Source: Gammaproteobacteria bacterium
Lineage (GTDB): Bacteria; Pseudomonadota; Gammaproteobacteria; Pseudomonadales; UBA5518
Reading direction: 5' to 3'
Length of the DNA: 64,000 nucleotides
Assembly (NCBI GenBank): GCA_016705365.1
Contig: JADIYI010000002.1
Coordinates: 62,001-126,000, forward strand
The notes under the pieces were generated by a model. The model had not been told where the DNA came from. It did no database searches and was given only the letters and a program-made list of their open reading frames with translations. The translations under genes were made by a program, and so were the position numbers. Of this stretch, positions 8,333 through 16,528 are shown piece after piece; within the stretch, counting starts at the first letter, position 1; each line of letters opens with the position of its first letter.

Positions 8333-9073
8333 ATGGATACATTGAGTTTCAGCGGCATCGCGCTGGTGATGGCCGCGTTGCTCGGAGGCGTATTCCTCGA
8401 AGGAAACGATCTGTCGATCCTGGTCAATATTCCGGCCGCGGTCCTGGTCTTTGGCGGAACCATCGGAGCCGGATTGCTGCAGATGCCGATGTCGGGGCTG
8501 CGGCGCGCAATAAACATGCTGTCGTGGGTGTTCAAGCCGCCGCAACAGGCGTTCATGCCGGGGATCGAGCGGGTGGTGCGCTGGGCCACTACGGCGCGCC
8601 GCGAGGGCTTGCTCGGGCTTGAATCGGTCGCCGAACTCGAAGCCGACGCATTTGCCCGCAAGGGGTTGCAGTTGCTGGTCGATGGCAACGAACCCGATGC
8701 GATCCGCAACGTGCTGGAATCCGAGTCGGGCCTGCGCGAGCAGCGCGATGTCGATGCCACCCGATTCTACGAGAGCATGGGCGGTTATGCACCGACCATC
8801 GGGATCATCGGTGCGGTGGTGGGGCTGATCCACGTGATGGGCAATCTCGAGGATCCGGCACGCGTCGGCCCCGGCATCGCGGTGGCGTTCGTTGCCACGA
8901 TCTACGGCGTGGGACTCGCGAACCTGTTCTTCCTGCCGATCGCGGGCAAATTGCGCAGTTGCGTGCGCGAAGCGGCGCAATATCGGGAAATGGTCATCGA
9001 AGGCATCATCGCGATCGCCGATGGCGAGAACCCGAGGGCCATCGAAATGAAGCTCAACGGTTACCTCGGCTAG
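8333..9073 (+). CDS. motC: Flagellar motor stator protein MotC (MotA/PomA family)
   Basis: This is the proton-channel stator subunit that transmits torque to the rotor. The 246-residue protein has four membrane segments: residues 5-22, 30-50, and a pair around 150-200. These include GYAPTIGIIGAVVGLIHVM and GPGIAVAFVATIYGVG, with the prolines and glycines conserved in MotA/PomA. The cytoplasmic loop between TM2 and TM3 is charged as expected. The ATG at 8333 is preceded by GGGAG. Its partner motD follows after 18 bases. MotC versus PomA cannot be separated by eye; MotC is chosen from the fliA...motC-motD-parA order known in Pseudomonas. Confidence 0.9.
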   Translation: MDTLSFSGIALVMAALLGGVFLEGNDLSILVNIPAAVLVFGGTIGAGLLQMPMSGLRRAINMLSWVFKPPQQAFMPGIERVVRWATTARREGLLGLESVAELEADAFARKGLQLLVDGNEPDAIRNVLESESGLREQRDVDATRFYESMGGYAPTIGIIGAVVGLIHVMGNLEDPARVGPGIAVAFVATIYGVGLANLFFLPIAGKLRSCVREAAQYREMVIEGIIAIADGENPRAIEMKLNGYLG

Positions 9074-9091
9074 CTCGGAGCAAGCCGCGTC

Positions 9092-10159
9092 ATGGCCAAA
9101 CGGGTGATTCATGAAGACCGCATCAGCCACGAGCGATGGATGGTCTCCTATGCGGATTTCCTGACCCTGCTGCTGGCGTTTTTCGTGGTGATGTATTCGG
9201 TCTCCCAGGTGAACGAGGGGAAGTACCGGGTGCTGACCAAGACGCTCACCGAGGCATTCAACATCCCCGAGCGCAGTATCAATCCGATACAGATTGGCGA
9301 TCCTGTGACGGCCGTCATGCCAGGAGTGGTATCCGATAGCATAGAATCTCCCGAACAGATGCCGGGCTCCGGCCATGTCGAGGAGGAGGAGGTCAAGGCC
9401 ACGACCTCGGAACCCCAACTGCCGGAGGAGTTTCGCAAGATATCGCAACGCGTCGAGGAGCAGTTCGCGACGCTGGTGGATCAGGATCTGCTTTCGGTGC
9501 AGGGAAACGAGGAATGGCTGGAAATCGAACTCAAGTCGAGCCTGTTGTTCGCCTCCGGCGATGCGCGTCCGAGCAGCGCCGCGGAGCCCATCATGAAGGC
9601 GATGGCCGAAATGGTTCGCGACAGCGATCTGCCGATCCGCGTGGAAGGTTTCACCGATGACCGGCCGATCGCCAACGACATCTACCCGTCCAACTGGGAG
9701 CTGTCTTCGGCGCGTGCCGCATCGATGGTGAAGCTGTTGACGGAGAATGGTATCAGTCCCACGCGGCTGGTTGCGGTTGGTTATGGCGAGTTTCAGCCGA
9801 TTGCGGCCAACGACAGCGAGGCAGGGCGCGCGGAAAACCGGCGTGTGGTACTGCTGATTTCCCGCAGTGCCAGATTGCGTCCGAATTTGCCGCGCCTTGA
9901 ACGGGCGCGCGATCCGGTCGCTGATACGACCCCGCCGGACGCAGTACCCGGGGATGGGGTTGCTGCGCAAGCACGGGCATCGGGTGCCGTGGCGGGTACC
10001 ACGCCCGCGGTCGGCGCAACACCCGCGGAGGCTGCGCCGGCGGGTGTGTTGCGGGTGGAACTCGAGGGCGGAGGCGTGCTGTTTACCAACGACGCGGCAC
10101 GCGCGCGCCGACCGGCAGAGCCGCTACCGGCAACCGGGGAGACGCAAGCGCCGCAATAG
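9092..10159 (+). CDS. motD: Flagellar motor stator protein MotD (MotB/OmpA-like)
   Basis: This stator subunit anchors the motor to peptidoglycan and carries the proton-binding aspartate, D22 in the segment SYADFLTLLLAFFVVMYS. A periplasmic OmpA-like domain occupies about residues 145-265, with EGFTDDRPI, NWELSSARA and the closing RAENRRVVL motif. The last ~85 residues are alanine/proline/threonine-rich and look disordered. The protein is 355 residues, somewhat longer than usual because of that tail. It pairs with motC upstream. Confidence 0.92.
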   Translation: MAKRVIHEDRISHERWMVSYADFLTLLLAFFVVMYSVSQVNEGKYRVLTKTLTEAFNIPERSINPIQIGDPVTAVMPGVVSDSIESPEQMPGSGHVEEEEVKATTSEPQLPEEFRKISQRVEEQFATLVDQDLLSVQGNEEWLEIELKSSLLFASGDARPSSAAEPIMKAMAEMVRDSDLPIRVEGFTDDRPIANDIYPSNWELSSARAASMVKLLTENGISPTRLVAVGYGEFQPIAANDSEAGRAENRRVVLLISRSARLRPNLPRLERARDPVADTTPPDAVPGDGVAAQARASGAVAGTTPAVGATPAEAAPAGVLRVELEGGGVLFTNDAARARRPAEPLPATGETQAPQ

Positions 10160-10208
10160 ATCACTGCCCGCGCGCAATGCCGCGTCGCGGGTCCGGAGGG
10201 AACGACGG

Positions 10209-11012
10209 GTGGAGATCTGGGCCGTTGCCAATCAGAAAGGCGGGGTGGGCAAAACCACCACGGTGGTCAGTTGCGCCGGCCTGCTCGCGGATGCGGGCAA
10301 GCGGGTGCTGGTGGTCGATCTCGATCCGCACGGTTCGTTGACCTCCTATTTCCGTTTCGATCCCGATGCGCTCGAGCGCAGTACCTATGATCTGTTTCGC
10401 CAGCCACAGCTGCCGGGTGTCGACGAGTTGCGCGCCATGCTGCTCGCGACACCGGTTTCCGGTCTGATGCTGTTTCCTGCCGCCACCGCCCTGGCCACGG
10501 TGGAACGGCAGTTCCGCTCGGCTGAAGGCGTGGGGTTGCGACTGGCCCGGGCGCTTGCCACGCTGCGCGGGGATTTCGACCACGCCCTGATCGACACGCC
10601 GCCGGTGCTGGGCGTGCTGATGATCAACGCGCTGGCGGCGAGCGAGCGGTTGCTGTTACCGGTACAGACCGATTTCCTCGCCATCAAGGGGCTCGAGCGG
10701 ATGGCCCACACGCTTGCCATGGTAGTGCGCGCACGCGGCAAGGAATTGCGCTATTGCGTGGTGCCGACGATGTACGAGCAGGGCAGCGAGACCTCGGTCA
10801 ATGGTTTGCGAACCTTGTTGCGCACCTTTGCCGACCAGGTCGGAGAGACGGTCGTGCCGATGGACAACAGCTTCAGGGAGGCGAGTTATCGCGGGCTGAC
10901 GCCCTCGCAGTTCGCGCCTTACAGCAAGGGTGTGCGCGCCTATCGCGCGCTGTTGCGCAATATGGGAGCGCTGGATGAGCCGGCCCGAACCGCATTGTGG
11001 CCGGTTGCCTGA
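10209..11012 (+). CDS. ParA-family ATPase of the flagellar/chemotaxis locus (ParC/Soj-like)
   Basis: The protein has 267 residues. The deviant Walker A NQKGGVGKTTT lies near the N-terminus and DLDPHGSLTSYF resembles the ParA A' motif. LIDTPPVLGVLMINAL is the Walker B region. The start is the GTG at 10209, eight bases after the strong Shine-Dalgarno GGAGGG; the frame runs open further upstream but without family similarity. In Pseudomonas and Vibrio the homologue at this place (ParC) positions chemotaxis arrays at the pole through ParP and CheA. Neither ParP nor any Che gene is in this window, so its partner here is unknown. Confidence 0.85.
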   Translation: MEIWAVANQKGGVGKTTTVVSCAGLLADAGKRVLVVDLDPHGSLTSYFRFDPDALERSTYDLFRQPQLPGVDELRAMLLATPVSGLMLFPAATALATVERQFRSAEGVGLRLARALATLRGDFDHALIDTPPVLGVLMINALAASERLLLPVQTDFLAIKGLERMAHTLAMVVRARGKELRYCVVPTMYEQGSETSVNGLRTLLRTFADQVGETVVPMDNSFREASYRGLTPSQFAPYSKGVRAYRALLRNMGALDEPARTALWPVA

Positions 11013-11093
11013 AGTGGTGGGGCGCATGGCGTGGCATGGATGCTGCAGAACAGCGCTCACCGTCAATGATCTGGCGCACGGAGTATCGTCAAC

Positions 11094-11453
11094 GTGATCC
11101 CTGATCCTTATGTTCCTGCAATGTTCGTGATTGTCGCTCTTGGCGTATTGCTGGGCGCGGGCGCCCTGGTTTTTCGCACGGTCCAGGCGACGCGGCAACG
11201 GATCGGCCGCCTCGAGGACGCCCTGCGCACCTACAACAACGCCAATGCCGCGGTGGGGCGTCATGTCACCATGCTGGAGAACGAACTGCGCGGATTGCAG
11301 CGCAGCCGCCCGGAACCCGCGCCCGAGGTGCCGGTGTTGCGCCAGGTGGCGGAATTCGCGGCCCCGGCCCCGGCTTCAGCCCAGTCATGCGTAGCCGAGC
11401 GCCGGCTCGCGGAACTTCTCCGGACGCGGCTCGGTTCGCAGCGCATCAACTGA
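11094..11453 (+). CDS. Small membrane-anchored coiled-coil protein, DUF2802-like
   Basis: The protein has 119 residues: an N-terminal membrane helix (about 8-28), then a charged helix RQRIGRLEDALRTYNNANAAVG likely to form a coiled coil, then a proline/alanine-rich C-terminus. Position (after motD-parA) and the YNNANAAVGR stretch resemble DUF2802 proteins of Pseudomonas flagellar loci. The C-terminal helix-turn-helix-like end I would expect from that family is not evident. The start is GTG 11094 after ACGGAG; an ATG at 11121 is possible. The 3' end overlaps the convergent FlhB-tail gene by 8 bases. Function unknown. Confidence 0.6.
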   Translation: MIPDPYVPAMFVIVALGVLLGAGALVFRTVQATRQRIGRLEDALRTYNNANAAVGRHVTMLENELRGLQRSRPEPAPEVPVLRQVAEFAAPAPASAQSCVAERRLAELLRTRLGSQRIN

Positions 11454-11796
11454 GCGCGGGCGGTAGCGCCAGCGTCTGCTCGCTGGCCGGTGTTTCGCTG
11501 CCCGCCATGTTGTTCCCGGCCGGATTCCAGTCCTGCGGCACGCGTCCGCGCAGGCGGTAGGCGAATGCGATGATCTGGGCGACGCAGAGATAGAGTGTTT
11601 CGGGTATTTCGTCCCCGAGGTCCAGTTGCGAGAGCAGCCCGGCAAGCTCGTGGTTTTCCAGCAGCGGAATGCCGTGCTCGCGCGCGATCTCGACGATGCG
11701 CAGGGCCAGGGCATCGCTGCCCAGCGCGGTGATGCGGGGCGCATTGGTTCCGTCGTACTCGAGCGCGACCGCGCGTTTTGGCCGGGTGTCCTCCAT
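11446..11796 (-). CDS. FlhB C-terminal domain paralogue (FlhX-type export switch protein)
   Basis: This 116-residue protein aligns with the part of FlhB after the NPTH cleavage site: AVALEYDGTNAP here matches AVALRYDLERGGAP in the local FlhB, and EIPETLYLCVAQIIAFAYRLR matches its end. It has no membrane segments and no NPTH motif, so it mimics the cleaved FlhB tail fragment. Such proteins are annotated as EscU/YscU/HrcU-family switch proteins and often sit beside fliK, as here (fliK ends 5 bases upstream). An FlhB-tail homologue (FlhX) has been reported to substitute for the FlhB tail in some bacteria. A role in hook-length control is inferred. Confidence 0.85.
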   Translation of the reverse strand: MEDTRPKRAVALEYDGTNAPRITALGSDALALRIVEIAREHGIPLLENHELAGLLSQLDLGDEIPETLYLCVAQIIAFAYRLRGRVPQDWNPAGNNMAGSETPASEQTLALPPALS

Positions 11797-11801
11797 CGCG
11801 A

Positions 11802-13838
11802 TCAGGTGTGCACGTCGAGCAGCCGCTCGAACAGCGGCGATTGCGAGGCGGGCGGTCGCCCGGCTAGACACTCCAACTGAGTGACTTCGACCCCTTGCGT
11901 TTCGAGCGCTTCGACCAGCGAGCGCAAGGCGCTGCGCGCCGCTTCGAGTGTGCTGCTGCGCTCGGCCCACAAGGTTGCCGAGAGACGATTGCCGGCAAGC
12001 TGAAGATAGGCATGCATCGGCCCGAGCACATCGATGTCGAGCGTCATCATCAGCTGCCACAGGCGCAGCGCTTGCCCCGCTGCCGATGGCTGTTCACCAT
12101 GGTCTTCGACCCGCATTTCGAGCAGATCGAGCTGCTGTCCGCGTTGCAGCGGGATCTCCACGGTCCAGCTTGCCAGCGGCGCGTTGTCATTTGCCTGGCG
12201 TGCCTCGGGAAGACCCGCGATCTGGTGGATCCGGGTACGCGCCAGCGCGGCCTCGACATACCTGATGAGCAGGTGCTGAACCTCCGGGGTCGCGTTTTCG
12301 CTCAGTCCGACCCGCTGCCCCGGTGCATTGCCTGGCGGCTGCGCGAATCCACCGGCGTCGGTTGCCGGAGTCCCCATGGCGCCCGGGTTCAAATGCCCGC
12401 GCGGGGTATAGAGCAGGGGCGTTGCCAGGGCCGGTGGCGCCGGGGTTGCGGAATGAGTCTGCGCGGCTGTCGGGGAGCGTGCGCCGGAAGGCCAAGCCGC
12501 GAGCAACTCCAGCAGACTCAGCAGCTGCGCCTTGAAATCGTGGCTCAGCAAGCGCGGTGAAACCGGATTCACGGGGAGTGCGTTGCGCGCATCGCCCATC
12601 TGTCCCGGTGATCCGGGGGTGGACCCGGTACCGGCGCCCGCAGAACCGCTGACTTCCGGGCGCGAGACCGGTGCCCGGACCGCTGCGGTCGCTGTCGTCG
12701 ATCGGGCAGCGCCCTGAGCGGTTGATGTGATGCCCGGAGATTCGCGCGGCGCCGGTGCGCCCGGATTTGCGGTGCGCAGTGCCCCAGCCAAGGCTTCTTT
12801 GCGGGCCACGGAAACGGGTTCGCCGCTGATGGCCAAACCCGAACCGGGGCTCGTGGAATCAGGCGGCAGCGCGCCGCGAGCAGCGCCCGCCGCAATGCGT
12901 TCTCCGGGGCCGGGTGGGGTGCCGGCAGGGCCGAGTTGCCCGCGCGCGTCGTAAGTCGTCGTTGGCGCCGGGGCGCCACTGCCCATTGCGCTCGATTGGG
13001 TCCTTGGCGGAGCAGCAGTGGCAGGAGCGGAAGCCGGACCCGAGAACCGCTGCATCAGGCGCAAAATTGCGTGCATGCCAGCCGCAGTTCGACCGCCAGG
13101 AGGTGCGCTGACTGCATTGCGTGGATCCGGATGCCCGGTTGCGGCGGATGGCGTGGACGGTTCATCCGCAGGCGCGGTGCTCTGATTGCGCGTCAGGACG
13201 GAAGCGGGCGAGAGGGCTTGCCCGCCCGGGCGCGCAGTCACCGCCGCGAGCCCTGCGTTCGCCGCCGCCTGCAAATTGCCGGGCGCTGCGGTGGTCGCGG
13301 ACGCGCGCAGGCGTCCTTCCAGCAGCAGTCCGCTGTTCAGTACCAGCTCGCGCAGACTGCGCGGCGACTGGGCTTGCGCGGGGATCGGCAATCGCATCAG
13401 CAGTTCTGCGATGCGCTGGCGCACCGGATTCGGCAAGGCGGCGTCGCCGCCGAGTTCGCGTATGGCCAGCAGGGCGTCGCGCACCGGCAGTTGGGCGGGC
13501 AGGGCATTGCGCAATGCGGCCTTGACCAGAACCGGTGGCGCCGCCGGCAGCACCTGCTCGACGCGCAGCCGCGAATCAGACAGCGCGCGCAACAGCAGGC
13601 GGGTACCAGGCGGAAAATAGCTGGTGCTCGAAAGCTGCAGGCGCTCTCCGGACAGCGCGATTTCGATGGAATAGCTGGCGTTTCCCTGGGCTGCTCGCAC
13701 CGGTGGATTGATGGCGAGAATCAAGGCTTCGAGAGCGCCGGCAAGCGACGGCGGGAGAGGCTGGCCGGGTGCCGCGTTGGGCAGCGGCTGCTGGGCCTGC
13801 GGCGGCGGTGGCAAAACGCCTCCCGGGGTTATTTCCAT
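11802..13838 (-). CDS. fliK: Flagellar hook-length control protein FliK
   Basis: FliK is the exported molecular ruler that triggers the FlhB switch. The gene encodes 678 residues from the preferred ATG at 13838 (MEITPGG); the frame is open to 13991 and an ATG at 13886 is a second option. The long middle (about 230-480) is alanine/proline/glycine/threonine-rich and low in complexity, typical of FliK. The C-terminal Flg_hook-like domain (about 560-660) contains WTVEIPLQRGQQLDLLEMRV and LRLWQLMMTLDIDVLGPM. It is transcribed opposite to motD-parA, with the FlhB-tail gene 5 bases downstream. Confidence 0.87.
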   Translation of the reverse strand: MEITPGGVLPPPPQAQQPLPNAAPGQPLPPSLAGALEALILAINPPVRAAQGNASYSIEIALSGERLQLSSTSYFPPGTRLLLRALSDSRLRVEQVLPAAPPVLVKAALRNALPAQLPVRDALLAIRELGGDAALPNPVRQRIAELLMRLPIPAQAQSPRSLRELVLNSGLLLEGRLRASATTAAPGNLQAAANAGLAAVTARPGGQALSPASVLTRNQSTAPADEPSTPSAATGHPDPRNAVSAPPGGRTAAGMHAILRLMQRFSGPASAPATAAPPRTQSSAMGSGAPAPTTTYDARGQLGPAGTPPGPGERIAAGAARGALPPDSTSPGSGLAISGEPVSVARKEALAGALRTANPGAPAPRESPGITSTAQGAARSTTATAAVRAPVSRPEVSGSAGAGTGSTPGSPGQMGDARNALPVNPVSPRLLSHDFKAQLLSLLELLAAWPSGARSPTAAQTHSATPAPPALATPLLYTPRGHLNPGAMGTPATDAGGFAQPPGNAPGQRVGLSENATPEVQHLLIRYVEAALARTRIHQIAGLPEARQANDNAPLASWTVEIPLQRGQQLDLLEMRVEDHGEQPSAAGQALRLWQLMMTLDIDVLGPMHAYLQLAGNRLSATLWAERSSTLEAARSALRSLVEALETQGVEVTQLECLAGRPPASQSPLFERLLDVHT

Positions 13839-13843
13839 ATTCG

Positions 13844-13874
13844 TTGCCAGCTCGATGCGTGCTTCACTTATAAT
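13844..13874 (+). promoter_or_regulatory. Candidate sigma-70 promoter for the ccm operon
   Basis: TTGCCA (13844-13849, five of six consensus matches) is followed after 19 bases by a perfect TATAAT (13869-13874). The start would be near 13881, about 85 bases before ccmA. A minus-strand TATAAT also lies at 13896-13891 and could serve the divergent fliK, but no good -35 accompanies it. Confidence 0.45.
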
Positions 13875-13966
13875 CGCGTGGAACATGCGGATTATAGCGG
13901 CCACTCGCCTCGGAAGTTGAGTCTGGCCGATCTCGTCCATCGCGTCCCGCATCTGGATTGCCCGGA

Positions 13967-14614
13967 ATGAATGACGGCGGCTCGACTCCACTGCTCGAGG
14001 TTCGCGGCTTGCGCTGCGAGCGCGTAGGGCGCCTGTTGTTCGAAAACGTCGATTTCGTGCTGGGCACGGGAGGCATTCTGCAGGTGGCGGGCCCCAATGG
14101 CTGTGGCAAGACCACGATGCTGCGCACCCTGGCGGGACTGTCGGAGCGCTGCACCGGCACCATATTGTGGCGCGGTCAGCCCCTTGCCCGCGCGCGTTAC
14201 GAGTATCTGAGCGAAACGCTTTACCTGGGGCACGATGCAGCGGTCAAACCGGCCCTGACGCCGCTGGAGAACCTGCGCTGGCATGCAGGGCTGTGGGGTC
14301 GCACCCGTGATATCGCAATGGCGCAGTCGCTTGCGCGGCTTGGTCTGGCACCCTTTCGCGATACGCCGGCCCAGAATCTTTCGGCGGGTCAGCGGCGGCG
14401 CATCGCGCTGGCCCGCCTGCTGCTCAGTCCGGCCCGGCTGTGGATCCTCGATGAACCCTTCACGGCGATAGACCTTGCCGGCGTAACGCAACTCGAGAAC
14501 CTGATCGTCGAGCACGCCGCCACGGGTGGAGCCGTGCTGCTCACCACGCACCACCAGCTCGCCCTCGGTCGTGAAGTACAGCAATTGCAGCTCGGGCAGG
14601 AGGCCGGACACTGA
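13967..14614 (+). CDS. ccmA: Heme exporter ATP-binding protein CcmA
   Basis: CcmA is the ATPase of the CcmABCD complex, which releases holo-CcmE during cytochrome c maturation. The Walker A is GPNGCGKTT, the ABC signature LSAGQRRRIALARLL, and the Walker B LWILDEPFTAID. The chosen ATG 13967 has GGA just upstream; a TTG at 13958 is an in-frame alternative. It has 215 residues, near the family norm. The stop overlaps the ccmB start (TGATG), indicating translational coupling. Confidence 0.95.
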   Translation: MNDGGSTPLLEVRGLRCERVGRLLFENVDFVLGTGGILQVAGPNGCGKTTMLRTLAGLSERCTGTILWRGQPLARARYEYLSETLYLGHDAAVKPALTPLENLRWHAGLWGRTRDIAMAQSLARLGLAPFRDTPAQNLSAGQRRRIALARLLLSPARLWILDEPFTAIDLAGVTQLENLIVEHAATGGAVLLTTHHQLALGREVQQLQLGQEAGH

Positions 14615-15294
14615 TGGATGCCAACCGGGGAGCCTGGCTGGAGACCGCGCGCCGCGATCTGCTGATCGCCTGCCGGCGCCCCGGCGAAATGGCCAACCCG
14701 CTGGTGTTCTTCCTGATCGTGATTGCGCTGTTTCCGCTCGGTATCGGGCCCACTCCCGAGGACCTGCAGCGCATCGCGCCGGGTGTGGTATGGGTGGTTG
14801 CGCTGCTCGCTTCGCTGCTGTCGACGGACATGATGTTTCGCAGCGATTACGATGACGGCTCGCTCGAGCAACTGGTGCGCAGCCCCGCCGCGCTGTACCT
14901 GCTGAGCATTGCCAAGATACTGGTGCACTGGCTGATGACAGGATTGCCGCTCACCTTGTGCTCACCGCTGGCTGGCGGGCTGCTGTACCTGCCCTCGGGG
15001 GCCATGATGGCCCTGTTTCTTTCGATGCTGCTGGGGACGCTTTCGCTCAGTATCGTTGGCGGCATCGGTGCGGCGCTGACCGTGGGGCTGCGCAAGGGCG
15101 GCATCCTGCTGTCGCTGCTGATCCTGCCGTTGTATATCCCGGTGCTGGTGTTTGGCACCGCTGCGGTCGACGCCGCGGCATTCGGTCACGAATTCGGCAG
15201 CCACCTGGCGATACTGGGGGCGTTTGCGCTGCTGGCGCTGACGCTGGCGCCGCTTGCCGTGGCCGCCGCGTTGCGCATCAATCTGGATCAGTAA
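14614..15294 (+). CDS. ccmB: Heme exporter membrane protein CcmB
   Basis: CcmB is the six-helix membrane subunit that pairs with CcmA. The 226-residue sequence has regularly spaced hydrophobic segments and the family stretch DDGSLEQLVRSPAALYLLSIAKI. Its TAA stop is immediately followed by a hairpin (15297-15320). ccmC begins only 274 bases later, so the operon is interrupted here. Confidence 0.95.
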   Translation: MDANRGAWLETARRDLLIACRRPGEMANPLVFFLIVIALFPLGIGPTPEDLQRIAPGVVWVVALLASLLSTDMMFRSDYDDGSLEQLVRSPAALYLLSIAKILVHWLMTGLPLTLCSPLAGGLLYLPSGAMMALFLSMLLGTLSLSIVGGIGAALTVGLRKGGILLSLLILPLYIPVLVFGTAAVDAAAFGHEFGSHLAILGAFALLALTLAPLAVAAALRINLDQ

Positions 15295-15296
15295 AA

Positions 15297-15320
15297 AAAG
15301 CCCGGCATTTGCCGGGCTTT
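15297..15320 (+). terminator. Hairpin after ccmB, terminator-like
   Basis: AAAGCCCGGCA (15297-15307) and TGCCGGGCTTT (15310-15320) form a perfect 11-base-pair stem around a two-base loop. The plus-strand T tract is only the stem's own TTT. On the minus strand a run of seven A's (15293-15299) would give a U tract. It could attenuate plus-strand transcription between ccmB and ccmC or stabilise the ccmAB message. Confidence 0.55.
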
Positions 15321-15384
15321 GAAGGAGGAGAGAACAAGAAGCGTATGTCCCGAGAAAATGCCGTATCAATCACAACAGTCATTA

Positions 15385-15418
15385 CTCCCGGATCGCCAGC
15401 AGACTAATCGATCGGGAG
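15385..15418 (+). other. Inverted repeat in the ccmB-ccmC gap (possible leader RNA hairpin)
   Basis: CTCCCGGATCG (15385-15395) pairs with CGATCGGGAG (15409-15418) with a single bulged G and a 13-base loop. It lies in the 274-base stretch 15295-15568, which holds no convincing gene. A TATACT at 15501-15506 could be a -10 box for ccmC, but no good -35 is visible. The only small open frame here (ATG 15344, 20 codons) has its Shine-Dalgarno too far away to trust. Confidence 0.4.
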
Positions 15419-15568
15419 ACTCTGGTGTTGACCTGCATCAATTCATCGGGGCTGCGGATCGTCGGGCTGCGGTCGCTGCCAACCCCGAAGGCAGATCGGA
15501 TATACTGCACCCTGCCTGGGCCCGCTGCTCGGGCGCTCCTCCCTGAACTGGACGGTTGTCAGAAAAGC

Positions 15569-16330
15569 GTGTGGTCTTTCATTCATAAGCTGGGTTCACC
15601 CCGTTGGTTCTACCAGATGACCACGCCGTGGTTGCCGTATCTGGCGCTTGCCGCTGGATTGCTGCTGCTGACCGGCAGCGTCTGGGGACTGGCCTTTGCG
15701 CCACCCGATTTTCGTCAGGGCAACAGCTACCGGATCATATTCGTGCACGTGCCGGCTGCATTCGTGTCGCTGGCAGGCTATTACCTGATGGCCACTGCGG
15801 GCGCCGTAAGCCTGATCTGGAAAATCAAGGTTTCGGACATGGTGCTGAAATCCTGTGCCGGCATCGGTGCCGCCATGACCTTCATCGCCCTGGTGACCGG
15901 TGCGATCTGGGGCAAGCCGACCTGGGGCACCTGGTGGGTGTGGGACGCGCGGATTACCTCCATGCTCGTTCTGCTGTTTCTGTATCTCGGAGTGGTGGCG
16001 CTCTATCAGGCCTTCGAGGACCGTGATGTCGCGGCCAAGGCCTGTGCCGTGCTGAGCCTGGTGGGTACGGTCAACATTCCGATCATCTACAAGTCCGTTG
16101 ACTGGTGGTTCAGCCTGCACCAGCCTGCGAGCATCAAGTTCAGTGGTGCACCCTCGATGCATCCCGACATGTGGAAGCCATTGTTCGTCATGATCGCGGG
16201 TTTCTATTGCCTGTATGCCTTGGCCGTGGTGCTGAGCCTGCGCAGCGAGATCCTCGAGCGCGAGGAAAGGGCGCGCTGGGTGGAGGAACTCGCGAGCGGA
16301 GGCCCCGGCAGCACGCCGGGGATCGGGTGA
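15569..16330 (+). CDS. ccmC: Heme handling protein CcmC
   Basis: CcmC loads heme onto CcmE at the periplasmic face. The 253-residue protein has six membrane helices and the tryptophan-rich WWD-type loop WGKPTWGTWWVWDARITS near residue 115, plus conserved histidines. The frame is open to 15425, but family proteins begin W(S/T)FIHKLGSP, so the GTG at 15569 is the start. The Shine-Dalgarno is weak (AGAAAAG). It is separated from ccmB by a hairpin and a long non-coding leader. Confidence 0.95.
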   Translation: MWSFIHKLGSPRWFYQMTTPWLPYLALAAGLLLLTGSVWGLAFAPPDFRQGNSYRIIFVHVPAAFVSLAGYYLMATAGAVSLIWKIKVSDMVLKSCAGIGAAMTFIALVTGAIWGKPTWGTWWVWDARITSMLVLLFLYLGVVALYQAFEDRDVAAKACAVLSLVGTVNIPIIYKSVDWWFSLHQPASIKFSGAPSMHPDMWKPLFVMIAGFYCLYALAVVLSLRSEILEREERARWVEELASGGPGSTPGIG

Positions 16331-16334
16331 GGCG

Positions 16335-16523
16335 ATGTATTTCGAGAGCTTTGCCCAGTTATGGTCGATGGATGGACATGGTGCCTATGTGTGGGGTGCC
16401 TACGCGATCGTGTGGCTGGTGCTGATTCTTCTGCTGCGCGCCCCGCTGGTCCGCCGCCGGCAGGTACTGGCCAGGGTGCGCGCGCGCCTGCAGATCAGGG
16501 ATGCCGGGAAAGGGCAGGAGTGA
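16335..16523 (+). CDS. ccmD: Cytochrome c maturation small membrane protein CcmD
   Basis: CcmD is a 62-residue protein with a single membrane helix (about 17-37) and a basic C-terminal tail (RRRQVLARVRARLQIR). It is needed for holo-CcmE release from CcmABC. It starts 4 bases after ccmC. Length and layout fit CcmD; sequence conservation is always low in this family. Confidence 0.9.
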   Translation: MYFESFAQLWSMDGHGAYVWGAYAIVWLVLILLLRAPLVRRRQVLARVRARLQIRDAGKGQE

Positions 16524-16528
16524 GACAG

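Noticed and set aside
8324..9970. 548-codon minus-strand open frame across motC and motD
   Set aside because: It is rich in histidine, arginine and glutamine with no domain, typical of an antisense frame of GC-rich genes.
15344..15406. Possible 20-codon leader peptide before ccmC
   Set aside because: The GGAGG is about 15 bases or more from the ATG, and the codons show no regulatory pattern such as a repeated amino acid.
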